Of a DNA stretch of 41,580 nucleotides, positions 1 to 7,697 are shown in pieces (position 1 is the stretch's first letter; every line of letters begins with the position of its first letter). Source of the stretch: a virus; IMG/VR virus record IMGVR_UViG_3300047471_000628, positions 1-41,580 of that record; one strand, 5' to 3'. Below the pieces are notes generated by a model. It did not search any database. It was not told the origin of the DNA and saw nothing but the letters and a program-made list of their open reading frames with translations. The position numbers and the translations under genes are program-made.

Positions 1-148
1 GCCCACCTGCGAGACATACGGCACATCGACGTTGGTGGGCGCTGTGACGGTCACAGGCGGCGGGGCGCCGTCCGCATCCAGCATCAGCACCGGCTCGTAT
101 TGGCTGCCCTCCAGCACCGCGCCGGCAGCGGCTGTCTCCTCGCCCTGT
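1..148. repeat. Left copy of terminal redundancy
   Basis: Bases 1-148 are identical to 41433-41580 except at base 127 (A here, G at 41559). The difference is synonymous (Ala) in the Ig-domain gene that crosses it. Because that gene continues in frame across the junction, this is best read as the overlap of a circular or circularly permuted genome rather than a true packaged terminal repeat. Confidence 0.9.
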
Positions 149-258
149 GCCAGTGCTTTGACCTTCGCGTCACTGATGCCATCGGCCTCGGGGTACATGC
201 GGATCAGCGGCACCGGATCGATGTCGTCCGCGAGGACTGGCGCTGTGGTGCCGCTCAT
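1..258 (-). CDS. Ig-domain virion protein, N-terminal part (continues at 41432)
   Basis: This is the first 86 codons of a 158-residue protein whose remainder lies at 41432-41214 in the circular genome. The ATG at 258 overlaps the stop of the upstream gene (ATGA), so translation is probably coupled. The N-terminal 40 residues, including IDPVPLIRMYPEAD and KALAQGEE, resemble the C-terminal half of the upstream neighbour. After about residue 60 a bacterial Ig-like domain begins. The position between capsid and adaptor genes suggests a capsid decoration or head-completion protein; that role is inferred from context and from the frequency of Ig domains on phage virions. Confidence 0.85.
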   Translation of the reverse strand, partial: MSGTTAPVLADDIDPVPLIRMYPEADGISDAKVKALAQGEETAAAGAVLEGSQYEPVLMLDADGAPPPVTVTAPTNVDVPYVSQVG

Positions 259-569
259 TGGTCGGTCTTCGGGATTGGCACGTTCTGCGCCGCGACCAGC
301 GTCGCGCCCTGCTCCCAGGTTTCCTTGCCCTGCGCGAGTGCCAGGGCCTCGACATCGGCGGCGCTGTCGGCGTCGGGAAACAGTCGATGCAGCAGCACGG
401 GATCGATGCCCTCGACCATGACCGGCTCGGCGCCCCTGGTCTCGGGCGTCTGTGCAACGTGCCCCGCCATCGGCGTCATGCTGCCGGCCGTTGCGGGCGC
501 GCCACCAACGCCGGGTGTGGGCTTCATGCTACCGGCATGTGGAGCGTCGTGTTTCGTTGGGCTGGCCAT
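255..569 (-). CDS. Small virion-module protein paralogous to the Ig protein N-terminus
   Basis: A 104-residue protein with no assigned family. The first half is low complexity, rich in Gly, Pro, Met and His. The second half (IDPVLLHRLFPDAD, LALAQGKETWEQGATL) aligns with the first 40 residues of the next gene, so the two are probably paralogous at that segment. The start is preceded by AGGAGA at a good distance. The stop overlaps the next ATG (ATGA). It sits between the capsid gene cluster and the adaptor, so a head-associated role is likely but unproven. Confidence 0.8.
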   Translation of the reverse strand: MASPTKHDAPHAGSMKPTPGVGGAPATAGSMTPMAGHVAQTPETRGAEPVMVEGIDPVLLHRLFPDADSAADVEALALAQGKETWEQGATLVAAQNVPIPKTDQ

Positions 570-580
570 GGTGGTCTCCT

Positions 581-904
581 TTAGATGCGTCGTCCGTCGT
601 CGGTCCTGAACACGCGGTTGTCGCGCTCATCGAGCCACGCGTTGAGCGCCTTCTGGTCCTTGGTAATCCCCAGCTTCTGGAGCTGCTGCCAGATGACCAT
701 GGGAATACGCGCGACATGGGTGATGCCGTCCGGGTTCGGCCGGTGCTTGTCGAAGTTGGACGCCAGTTGCTTCGCGCTCTCGACAATGGGACGGGTGTTC
801 TGCGAGGTGATGATGACCGGAAGCCCGGTTTCCGCATCGGTCACGATCTCGGTTGACCGCTGCGTTACCGGGTTCCAGGACTCAAAGAACGGTCTGTCGG
901 TCAT
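581..904 (-). CDS. Hypothetical protein downstream of capsid gene
   Basis: A 107-residue soluble protein (SWNPVTQRSTEIVTDAETG at its N-terminus) with no signal peptide or membrane segment. I do not recognise a family with a known function. Its ATG overlaps the HNH stop (ATGA), and the next gene follows after 11 bases with its own AGGAGA site. Its place just after the capsid gene suggests a head protein; the HNH gene appears inserted between the two. Confidence 0.8.
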   Translation of the reverse strand: MTDRPFFESWNPVTQRSTEIVTDAETGLPVIITSQNTRPIVESAKQLASNFDKHRPNPDGITHVARIPMVIWQQLQKLGITKDQKALNAWLDERDNRVFRTDDGRRI

Positions 905-1341
905 AAGCTGCGCTTCTGTCGGTGGTATCGAGCGGATCGTCCGTTCATGCATTGCCGGCACGATCGCATGCCGTTGAACGTCATGGTGTTCTCTGGCGTG
1001 TATTCGTGCCCGTGTGGACAATGGGTCTTCAGCGCGTTTACGGCAGAACCGCCCTTGAAGCGGCCCTTCACGCGCATATCGGTGACATTGTCCAACTGCG
1101 TCCCGACGAAGAGATGATCGGGATTGCAGCAGGCCGGCACATCGCATTTATGCAGAACCCTCAACCCGGTTGGGATGGGGCCATTGGCCTCGGCCCATGC
1201 CAGGCGATGAACCTTTAGGATCTTGCCCTTCCGGTTCACCATCCCATAGCCACAACCGTCCACCGATCCCTCCCAGAGCCAGCAACCGGAGTTGGGCTCT
1301 GGGATTAGACGATCTTGCCAAGGGATCGATGTGACTGTCAT
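901..1341 (-). CDS. HNH homing endonuclease next to the capsid intron
   Basis: A 146-residue HNH_3-type endonuclease. Visible motif: VHRLAW (His45), then LHKCD (His64, Cys66), then CCNPDHLFVGT (Cys71, Cys72, Asn73, His76), the usual HNH core of phage homing nucleases. A second possible zinc site near the C-terminus is formed by Cys108, His110, His112, Cys128 and Cys131. It starts 10 bases after the stop of capsid exon 2 and ends in an ATGA overlap with the following gene. It lies outside the intron, as in free-standing nucleases that cooperate with a neighbouring intron. It probably cuts intronless or nuclease-free alleles of the region. The target is unknown. Confidence 0.9.
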   Translation of the reverse strand: MTVTSIPWQDRLIPEPNSGCWLWEGSVDGCGYGMVNRKGKILKVHRLAWAEANGPIPTGLRVLHKCDVPACCNPDHLFVGTQLDNVTDMRVKGRFKGGSAVNALKTHCPHGHEYTPENTMTFNGMRSCRQCMNGRSARYHRQKRSL

Positions 1342-1351
1342 TGCATGTTCG

Positions 1352-2639
1352 TTATTGGTTCAAATCGAAAATCGTGGCATGTGCTTTGGGGGCTGTGGGA
1401 CGAATGCAGCCCTCGAACACAACGCCACCTTGCGAGTTGTCGCCGGTTTGCGCATCCTGATTGTTCATCGGAGTTCGCTACTCTCCAACCGCCCTTGCGG
1501 GCTGCTGCATGTCTCCATGCAGAGCAGACTATCTCATCACCTGCCGCAGCAGGGCTGGGCGCTTCGCTTCGCTTGAAGCTACGGGGTTGCCCCCTAGTCG
1601 TTACACCTTCCCCTTGCGGGGCTTGGCTCGGTATTACGCACAGCTTTCCTGTTTGCGCCTTCACCGAATTCACCCAGTTTTCGACAGCAATCACTTGCTG
1701 AAGGACCTAAGCCGCTACTAGCGAACGAATGGCGTTGTCGTTCGCCGCAATGCGGCGCGAGTCTTGCTGAATCATGTCACGCTCTGGCAACGGTGCCATC
1801 TCGACATAGTCCGTAGATACAAGCAGGATTTGATGAGCGGGACAGAACCGATCCGGTGCCAACTGCAGCGTACCGAAGTTGGTGCGGTACACGTCCACCG
1901 CGCCCTGGATGGTCATCTCCCCGGTTGGTGACGCCTGGACGATGTTCTGGGCGACGATCGGATTGCCGGTCCCACCCTGCGACAATGTTGCGAAATAGTT
2001 CTTAATATTCCCCGACATGATCGCCAATGTCGGATTACCCCCGGCCTGCCAGCACTGCTGCACGGAGGTGTTGACCACGGCGAGGGTGAGGTCGAACGTG
2101 GTGCCAACGGTGCCTGCGTTGGAGCCGTCACCGATGGGCATGACGCCTGCGCCGGCACCGCGTGCCCCGAAGTTGGTGTAGCAGGGCAGGCCGCTCATGT
2201 GCCTCGGGTCGGTGATGGTGCGCACGAGTGGCGAGGTGACGGCCAATTCGAGGTCGCGTTTCACCTCCATGCCGCGCAGGATCATATTGCGGTTGTACTC
2301 GTCCTCGCCCCCGACCACGTCCACGACACGGAGCGTGTTGGAGACGCCGACTGTGCGGGCCAGCAACTGGCAGACATTGTTGAGCCGCACCGGCTTGATG
2401 ACCGCTTGCATAACGGCGGTGAAGCCTTCGGGCTGCGCGTTGTCTGCTGCCGGATTGAGTTCCTGCACGATCCACTCGGTCAGGACTTGCTTGGAGCCTA
2501 CTCGCGAACACGATGAGACGAGCGGTGTCTCGTCGGGATCGATGCGATAGATGATATCCGCGAGGTCTTCGCGGACGCCAACAGCTGCAGTCTCGACATA
2601 TGTGCCTGAGGGTGCAGCTCCCATTGCGGGAACGGCCAT
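1352..2639 (-). CDS. Major capsid protein, SU10/DUF5309 type, split by a group I intron
   Basis: Exon 1 is 2639-1760 and exon 2 is 1452-1352, joining in frame to 326 residues. Family features include an N-terminus ending VREDLADIIYRIDPDETPL, GMEVKRDLELAV in the middle, QAGGNPTLAIMSG, and APDRFCPAHQILLVSTDYVEMAPL near the end. Exon 1 read alone runs into the intron and stops at 1707, giving a 310-residue form that lacks the family's ending. Exon 2 restores it: QTGDNSQGGVVFEG and PKAHATIFDL correspond to the usual AKTGDS and EYTLxxxNEAAHGVxxDL ending of DUF5309 proteins. The spacing from the YVEMAPLP strand to TGD also fits only when the intron is removed. The ATG follows GGAG at a normal distance. 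This is the main HK97-fold shell subunit. The exact splice bases are inferred. Confidence 0.9.
1453..1759 (-). ncRNA. Group I intron (subgroup IA-like) in the capsid gene
   Basis: A 307-nt intron read on the minus strand. Paired elements seen: P2 1700-1685 (CAGCAA/TTGCTG); P3 CTGGG 1677-1673 with CCCAG 1559-1555; P4 TCGGT 1667-1663 with ACCGA 1632-1628; P5 CGCA/TGCG 1657-1637; P6a CCCC-GCAA-GGGG 1621-1610; P7 GACTA 1599-1595 with TAGTC 1531-1527; P7.1 and P7.2 hairpins 1594-1566; P8 CCTGC-TGCG-GCAGG 1553-1540; P9 CTGCATG-GAGA-CATGCAG 1522-1505. Conserved strings: Q-like TACCGAGCC, R-like GTAACGACTAG and S-like GAGATAGTCTGC. The exon before it ends in T (GACT) and the intron ends in G. A GGTC guide at about 1707-1704 could pair with GACT as P1. 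P7.1 and P7.2 point to subgroup IA. Confidence 0.92.
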
Positions 2640-2871
2640 GGTCTACTCCATTGCTTAGCACGGCGCGGTGCGCCTGGTGCCGGTTGAACCAAAATTGCTG
2701 GTTCGCAATGGATCTGACTGATGGCCTGGCAGGCGTTTAGCGCTTGGTCAGCGACTGCGCTGCGTGCTGCTGGTCAACTTGGTCGTCCTGCGACTGCACG
2801 GCCCGATCGTTGCTTGGTCTGCGACTGCCCCCGACCGACGGCGGGACGCTACGAGCGTATCTACTGTGCCG
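2640..2871. other. Gap between scaffold and capsid genes
   Basis: These 232 bases hold no convincing gene. A short inverted repeat (GAACCA, 7-base loop, TGGTTC) lies near 2686-2704, about 50 bases upstream of the capsid start. It lacks a T-run, so it looks more like an mRNA stem than a terminator. The capsid gene's GGAG site is at the left edge. Confidence 0.5.
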
Positions 2872-4002
2872 TCAATACCGTCCGTTGCTGCTGCTGGCGT
2901 TGGAGCGGCGGGCGCTGAGCAGGGCGGCGGCATTACGGGCATTGGGTCGTGCCTCGAACGCCTGTTCGGCCTGCTGCACCTGGGCGGCGGCGGCTGGTGG
3001 TGGGCGCACGCCACGGACCTGTGCGGTCTGCACCGGCTTGGGGGCTGTGGTTTTGGCGCCTTCCAGCATCCTGTCCCACATCATTGCTTTCATCATGCTC
3101 TCGACGTGGCGCGGGTCGGACAGTCCCTGGAGTTCCTGCCTCGTGTAGCCGCCTTTGCTTTCGGCCCATTTGGCAATGTCGCGCTGGACGGTCGTGCGCA
3201 TCGCATCATCCCGCCAGAACTCGTATTTCTCCGACAGCATTTTGTTGCCGGCCTCGACCTGCTGGCTCATCGAGCGCTCGTAGGCCTGCTGCTGGAGTTG
3301 GGTGAGGGTGCCGAGGCGTTGCTGTTCGGCGGTGGCGGCCTGGTAGGCGGCGAACTGGCGGAGATAGCCTTGCGGGTCGCTTTCGATCAGGCTGGGGTCT
3401 GGCGGGGTCGCTCCCTGGAGGCGCTCACCAAGCTTCGCGAGTTCCGGTTGGATATGCGGCAGCACGGTAGCGAGTGCCTCGGCCTGCTGCTGGAGTTGCT
3501 GGCGCTGGACAGCCAACTCTTGGGTCTTGCGGGTATAGTCCGCGGCTTGCCCCATCGCCGTCCTGATCTGAGCGGCGGTGACGCGGTGGCCGTCGATCGT
3601 ATAGACGCTGTCGCTTTCCCCTTCGGTGGGGGAACCCTCGGCCGGCGCCGGCTGCACCCCTTCCTGCAACCCCAGCGCCTTGGCGATGGTGTCGTAGCTA
3701 TCGGTGGGGGCGGCGGGCGCTGCTGGTTTGGACTCTACCGGCGCCGTAAGCTGTCCGGGCGGCCCTGCGGGGGCTGGAGAGGGGTTGAGGCGTGCTGTGG
3801 GTTGCCCCTGGGCCTCGCGTGCGGCCTCCTGGCGACGCCTGGCGAGCAGGCGCCCGGCATCGGAGAGGCTGATGCTTTCCTGGCTGGCTGGCGCGGGGGC
3901 GTTGACGACGTTGGTGTTGGTTGCCGGTGCCGGGGTGGCCGGCTGGGCTGCTGCGGGTGCTGCCGGGGCAGCCGGTGCGGATGTGCCGCTACTCTCGCTC
4001 AT
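2872..4002 (-). CDS. Capsid scaffolding protein
   Basis: A 376-residue protein directly upstream of the capsid gene. The N-terminal third is low-complexity Ala/Pro. The centre is predicted helical and coiled-coil, rich in Gln and Glu (AVQRQQLQQQAEALATVL and onward). A conserved-looking patch, SEKYEFWRDDAMRTTVQRDI, is followed by a basic, disordered C-terminus. Size, composition and the portal-scaffold-capsid order are typical of phage scaffolds that guide procapsid assembly and then leave. The start has a GAGG site. Confidence 0.85.
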   Translation of the reverse strand: MSESSGTSAPAAPAAPAAAQPATPAPATNTNVVNAPAPASQESISLSDAGRLLARRRQEAAREAQGQPTARLNPSPAPAGPPGQLTAPVESKPAAPAAPTDSYDTIAKALGLQEGVQPAPAEGSPTEGESDSVYTIDGHRVTAAQIRTAMGQAADYTRKTQELAVQRQQLQQQAEALATVLPHIQPELAKLGERLQGATPPDPSLIESDPQGYLRQFAAYQAATAEQQRLGTLTQLQQQAYERSMSQQVEAGNKMLSEKYEFWRDDAMRTTVQRDIAKWAESKGGYTRQELQGLSDPRHVESMMKAMMWDRMLEGAKTTAPKPVQTAQVRGVRPPPAAAAQVQQAEQAFEARPNARNAAALLSARRSNASSSNGRY

Positions 4003-4011
4003 GGTGCATCC

Positions 4012-4284
4012 TCATTCAAACCGCCTGCCATCGGTCTCGCGCTGCTGCGTGAGCAGCGCGGTATCGAGGCGTGAGCGCATTTCGGTCGCGAGGTGATCGA
4101 TCGCCCGCGCCAGGTTGCGGGCGTCCTCGCGCTCACGGACATCGGCACCATGCACCGCCGTCTGCACCGCGCCGTCGCGGATGAAAGTGAGGATGCTCAT
4201 CAGTTCGGCATCCTGCAGCAGGCGGTGGGCCTCGCCGCCGCGGCGCTGGATTTCGTAGCGTTCCTCGCGGGAGAGGTCGCTCAC
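4012..4284 (-). CDS. Small helical protein before scaffold
   Basis: A 90-residue charged, probably all-helical protein (LSREERYEIQRRGGEAHRLL). The start is GTG, overlapping the upstream stop as GTGA, so translation is coupled. It ends ten bases before the scaffold ATG. No family is recognised. Its position between portal and scaffold suggests a capsid-assembly accessory role. Confidence 0.8.
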   Translation of the reverse strand: MSDLSREERYEIQRRGGEAHRLLQDAELMSILTFIRDGAVQTAVHGADVREREDARNLARAIDHLATEMRSRLDTALLTQQRETDGRRFE

Positions 4285-4430
4285 TTCCGGGTTGTGGTCC
4301 TGCTGATGGTGGGCAGCTTGGCGGTGCCGCGGTCTTTGCCGGCGCCGGATGTGCCACCAGCCACCGGCTTGTTCTGACCTTGGCGGGGCACCGTTTTCGT
4401 TGACTGGCTGCCGGTTGCGCGTGTGACCAT
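4281..4430 (-). CDS. Very small basic protein between portal and scaffold
   Basis: A 49-residue, Lys/Arg/Thr-rich, probably disordered peptide (ends SRTTTRK). The ATG at 4430 follows a perfect AGGAGG site, the best evidence that it is translated. A longer reading frame upstream runs through the intergenic palindrome and is not used. Its stop is the GTGA overlap with the next gene. It may bind DNA or capsid; no function can be assigned. Confidence 0.65.
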   Translation of the reverse strand: MVTRATGSQSTKTVPRQGQNKPVAGGTSGAGKDRGTAKLPTISRTTTRK

Positions 4431-4442
4431 GGTGGCCTCCTG

Positions 4443-4488
4443 TGACGCGGTTTGACGCGGTTTTCTGCCAACTCGCAGTTGCGAGTTG
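4443..4488. repeat. Tandem 10-mer plus perfect 20-bp inverted repeat in the head operon
   Basis: TGACGCGGTT occurs twice in tandem at 4443-4462. It is followed by CAACTCGCA-GT-TGCGAGTTG (4469-4488), a perfect inverted repeat with 9-bp arms. This fills the gap between the portal stop (4504) and the AGGAGG site of the 49-residue gene. There is no T-run, so an mRNA-stabilising or processing hairpin, or a protein-binding site, is more likely than a terminator. Confidence 0.7.
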
Positions 4489-4503
4489 AACTCGCGGAAA
4501 GTG

Positions 4504-7218
4504 TTATTGCCCTGGTTGTGGTGGTGGCGCGTTGGGCCGCGGCAATGGCGGCCCTCCGGGTCCGAACAGTGATTTCGCCGCGGCGTTGGCAGCGATGTTC
4601 CCGTATGCACTGGGCATCTGGCCTTGCATCAGCGCCTGGCGCGTCGCCATCGCTTGGGCTGGATTGAACGAGCCGGCGGGCGGCCCCATGGGCTGTTGTG
4701 GGCGTGGCGGCACCATGGATGGCCCTGGCGCCCCTTGGGGCATCCCTGGCGGCCGTGGCGGCCCTTGGGGCGGCTGGCCTGGGGGTGGGCCTGCCGTGGC
4801 TGGCATCTGCGGGCTGGTGGGTGGCGGCAAGTTGCCGAGCAGTTGGATGCCCGGCACCTTGCTAGTCATCGCCTGCTGGAACTCGGTGAGCGACGGCACG
4901 GGGGTGCCGAACTGCGCCCCGGCGACCCAGGTCTTGGTCCAGGCATCGAGCGCTGCTTTGTCCCTGTTCAGATCATCATCGGTCAGCATCTGCGCCCGCT
5001 TGGTCTGCTCGCTGGCCCGATCGTTCTCCACATCCGCCGCGGTCTTGCCGGCCTGTACCTGGGCGAGGATCAGCGACGGATCGGGCGGTGTCGGTGGCGG
5101 CGGCGGCGCCTGGAACCCGGGGGGCAGGGCTTTGAAGTAGGACGACACATCCGCGATGTTGGCGGTTTCCAGCATGCGCGACAGCGTGTTCCGGTATTCC
5201 GGCACGCCGACCAGCGGATTATCCAACCCCTGGCTCTGCATGATCATCTCTTGCTTGCCGGCGATCTGGGCGAGCATAGCGAGGCGCTCCATGGGCATGC
5301 CCTTGCCGCCGACATTCACGCTGGTCTGCCACATCACGCCGAGCGCGCGCGGATCGATCGGCACCCATTGCCCGCGGATACGATAGACGTTGGGCCGGTC
5401 CTGATGCCTGGCCATCATGCGCAATAGCCCACTGTAGAGCGGCGCTAGCCCAGTCTCGGCCAACGTCCTCGCCATCATGTCGAGCCGGTCCTGAGCTGCG
5501 CTGGTCTGCGCCGACACGGCCACGGGTGCCGTGCTCTGCAGCTCGTCCACGGTGAGCCCCTGCGAAGCTCGCGTGATGCCTGTCCGGCTCTCCCTGATGG
5601 CCTCCAGGGCTTGCATCATGTTGAGCGCCGCCTCGCCGGTATAGGGCTTCACCAGCTCGGTGACGGCGCCCGCCTGGGTGGTGCGGATGATGGACCCGAT
5701 TGCCGTCTGTCTGGCGTCCGCGAGGTTCACTTGCCCGAGGGTGACGACCGTCCTTGGGAACATGCTCTGCGCCAGGCTGTCGAGCGTCGCGCGCATCACC
5801 CGGCTTTCGACCCGCTGCAGGTCCATGACCATGTCGGCCTGGCTGTAGCCGATCAGCCGCCCGGGCTCCCTGTATGGCGTAAAGCATGCCAGCGGGATCT
5901 CGTCGCAGCGCTCCCACTGGATCATCTTGGTGGCATTGCCCAGCATGTGGACGTGGATGAGTTCCGCTTTATGGTCGTTATCCGTGTCGCAGCGTATCCA
6001 GCCCTCGGCGTAGCGACAGATGCCCATACTGCGGTCACCTGGGGGCGACGGCTTGATATTGTGCCCCTGGGCGGGGTTACGGGCGATCATCTCGCGGCGC
6101 TGCTGCGGCCGCATCATGGTGTCGCAGTAGGCGAGGATCTTGTCCTCGGGTAATCCCATCTCAATGAGATCCGATGCCGGTACATCGCGCACATGAAAGA
6201 TACCGCGCGCCGTCCCGACGTCGTTGGCATCGGCCACCACCCAGACGCACTCGGCGGGCACGGCCTCGACCACTGGCCAGTTCTGCTGCGCGGTGCGGGT
6301 GATGGTGGCCGCCCACATTTCCGCAGCGCCACCCGACTGCAGATACATCGCCCCATCGGGGGTCTTTTGCAGGGTGGAGATTTCCTCGTCCGTCATCGGG
6401 CGTCGGACGATGCGCTGCGCCTCGATGCCGGGCTGGGCGAGCAGCATCTGCAACTGCGGCTGCAGCAGGCCCTCACAGACATCCGTCCGCACCTGCTCCC
6501 GCTTGCCCCAGTACCAGCGTGCCCACCCCGCTTTCCTGGTCAGCGCATCCAACAAGACATCGTGCAGCACCTGCCAGCCGTGGTTGGCGGTCATCAGCGC
6601 CCAGCGCGCATAATCGGTCGCCTGGCGCGCTAGTGTCGTCGCCAGCTGATCGTTGCCGGTGATCTCAGACGAAATCGGCTCAAACGAGACGGGGTCTTCA
6701 ACGCCGGTGAACACGCGCAGCAGCGACGGCAGCGTACTCCTGATCGTGTCGCGCACCACGGTGAGCACGATCTGCGAGCGTCCCGGCGTTTCGTCCCCCA
6801 ACGGGCGCCCATCGTAATACTGGGACGCGGTGATCCGCTCACGCGACAGATACGCGTCGTAATTCATCGCCACACGAAAGTAGTACTGCGCGACGGCTTC
6901 TATCTCGCGATCGTCCTTGCCGAGGCGTTCAAAAACCACTTCCTGTTGCCACGGCACGCCTTCCGGCTTCACTGTGGGGCGCAATCCGGCCGCGTAGCGC
7001 CGCAGGGTTGGCGGCAGATCCTGGTCGGGGTTGTGTGGATGTAGGTCCGCCTGCTGCGGGACCAGGTAGGCCAGCATCTGCTCGCTGCCCAAATTTAGCC
7101 CCTGTGGCTGCATTCCGCTGGGAACAAGATTGGGCAACGGCGGCAGAGGCGGGATAATCCCTTGGGGCATCCCCATGGGAGACAGCAGGCCGCCGGGTCG
7201 TTGGATCAGTCCGCTCAC
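4504..7218 (-). CDS. Portal protein (P22-like, long form)
   Basis: A 904-residue portal subunit, expected to form the dodecameric ring through which DNA enters and leaves the capsid. Features include an N-terminal Pro-rich tail, then QEVVFERLGKDDREIEAVAQ and VVRDTIRSTLPSLLRVFTG, typical of podovirus portals. A long helical C-terminal region ends in a Pro/Gly/Met/Gln-rich tail. It is longer than the P22 portal (725 residues), mostly through the low-complexity ends. The start chosen is GTG at 7218, which overlaps the upstream TAG and has GAGGGG nearby. Extension to 7533 would overlap the upstream gene in a low-complexity frame. Confidence 0.92.
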   Translation of the reverse strand: MSGLIQRPGGLLSPMGMPQGIIPPLPPLPNLVPSGMQPQGLNLGSEQMLAYLVPQQADLHPHNPDQDLPPTLRRYAAGLRPTVKPEGVPWQQEVVFERLGKDDREIEAVAQYYFRVAMNYDAYLSRERITASQYYDGRPLGDETPGRSQIVLTVVRDTIRSTLPSLLRVFTGVEDPVSFEPISSEITGNDQLATTLARQATDYARWALMTANHGWQVLHDVLLDALTRKAGWARWYWGKREQVRTDVCEGLLQPQLQMLLAQPGIEAQRIVRRPMTDEEISTLQKTPDGAMYLQSGGAAEMWAATITRTAQQNWPVVEAVPAECVWVVADANDVGTARGIFHVRDVPASDLIEMGLPEDKILAYCDTMMRPQQRREMIARNPAQGHNIKPSPPGDRSMGICRYAEGWIRCDTDNDHKAELIHVHMLGNATKMIQWERCDEIPLACFTPYREPGRLIGYSQADMVMDLQRVESRVMRATLDSLAQSMFPRTVVTLGQVNLADARQTAIGSIIRTTQAGAVTELVKPYTGEAALNMMQALEAIRESRTGITRASQGLTVDELQSTAPVAVSAQTSAAQDRLDMMARTLAETGLAPLYSGLLRMMARHQDRPNVYRIRGQWVPIDPRALGVMWQTSVNVGGKGMPMERLAMLAQIAGKQEMIMQSQGLDNPLVGVPEYRNTLSRMLETANIADVSSYFKALPPGFQAPPPPPTPPDPSLILAQVQAGKTAADVENDRASEQTKRAQMLTDDDLNRDKAALDAWTKTWVAGAQFGTPVPSLTEFQQAMTSKVPGIQLLGNLPPPTSPQMPATAGPPPGQPPQGPPRPPGMPQGAPGPSMVPPRPQQPMGPPAGSFNPAQAMATRQALMQGQMPSAYGNIAANAAAKSLFGPGGPPLPRPNAPPPQPGQ

Positions 7219-7694
7219 TACATGGTCCCCTCTGCGCCACCGCCACCGCCGCCGCCTTCGCTGCCGTCGTGTTCCAGCAGTCCTGGCAGTGCGGGCCCAT
7301 TCGCCGCCTGCCTGGCCTGTGCCGCCTGGATCATCGCCAGGATGTCGGCCAGGCCCGGTAGCTGCGGCGTGGCCTGTGGCGCGACCGGCGCCTGGCGCCC
7401 CCACATATCGTAGCCGCTGGCACCAGGATTGACGGCGCTGGACCCTTGCTGTGCCTGCGCCAACCCTGGCCCCACGTTCAGCGATGGCACGGTGGGTGCG
7501 GCCTGCGGCTGTCCCGTGACGACATGCCCCCATTTGTCATAGGTGTTGTCTGGTGGCGGCGCAGCCTGTGGAGCCTGCGTGCTGAACTGCGGTGTCCCGC
7601 CGCCGAAGAACGACGAGATCGCTGTCGCCAACTGCCCCTGACCGCTATCGGGGGTGATGCCGGGGGCGACCATAGGACCGAGCAGCCCGCTCAT
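7218..7694 (-). CDS. Pro/Gln/Gly-rich protein upstream of portal
   Basis: A 158-residue low-complexity protein with two related segments, NTYDKWGHVVTGQPQAAPTV and SGYDMWGRQAPVAPQATPQL, which look like an internal duplication. It ends in a run of Gly. The stop overlaps the portal start by one base. No known family is recognised. It is probably a virion or assembly protein because of its place between terminase and portal. Confidence 0.75.
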   Translation of the reverse strand: MSGLLGPMVAPGITPDSGQGQLATAISSFFGGGTPQFSTQAPQAAPPPDNTYDKWGHVVTGQPQAAPTVPSLNVGPGLAQAQQGSSAVNPGASGYDMWGRQAPVAPQATPQLPGLADILAMIQAAQARQAANGPALPGLLEHDGSEGGGGGGGAEGTM

Positions 7695-7697
7695 GGC

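Noticed and set aside
1-148. T7-like fixed direct terminal repeat
   Set aside because: The size would fit, but the repeat lies inside a gene that joins in frame across the ends, favouring a circular assembly overlap.
1338-1694. Minus-strand open frame of 118 codons upstream of the HNH gene
   Set aside because: It covers the intron core and exon 2 in another frame; the RNA structure and the spliced capsid C-terminus explain the sequence better.
2764-4074. Plus-strand open frame of 436 codons
   Set aside because: Antisense to the scaffold gene, Gly/Arg/Leu-rich from complementing an Ala/Gln-rich GC-rich sequence; no family features.
7219-7533. N-terminal extension of the portal to 7533
   Set aside because: The extension reads a second frame through the upstream Pro/Gln-rich gene and is Arg/Gly-rich; the GTG at 7218 has a ribosome site and a TAGTG overlap.
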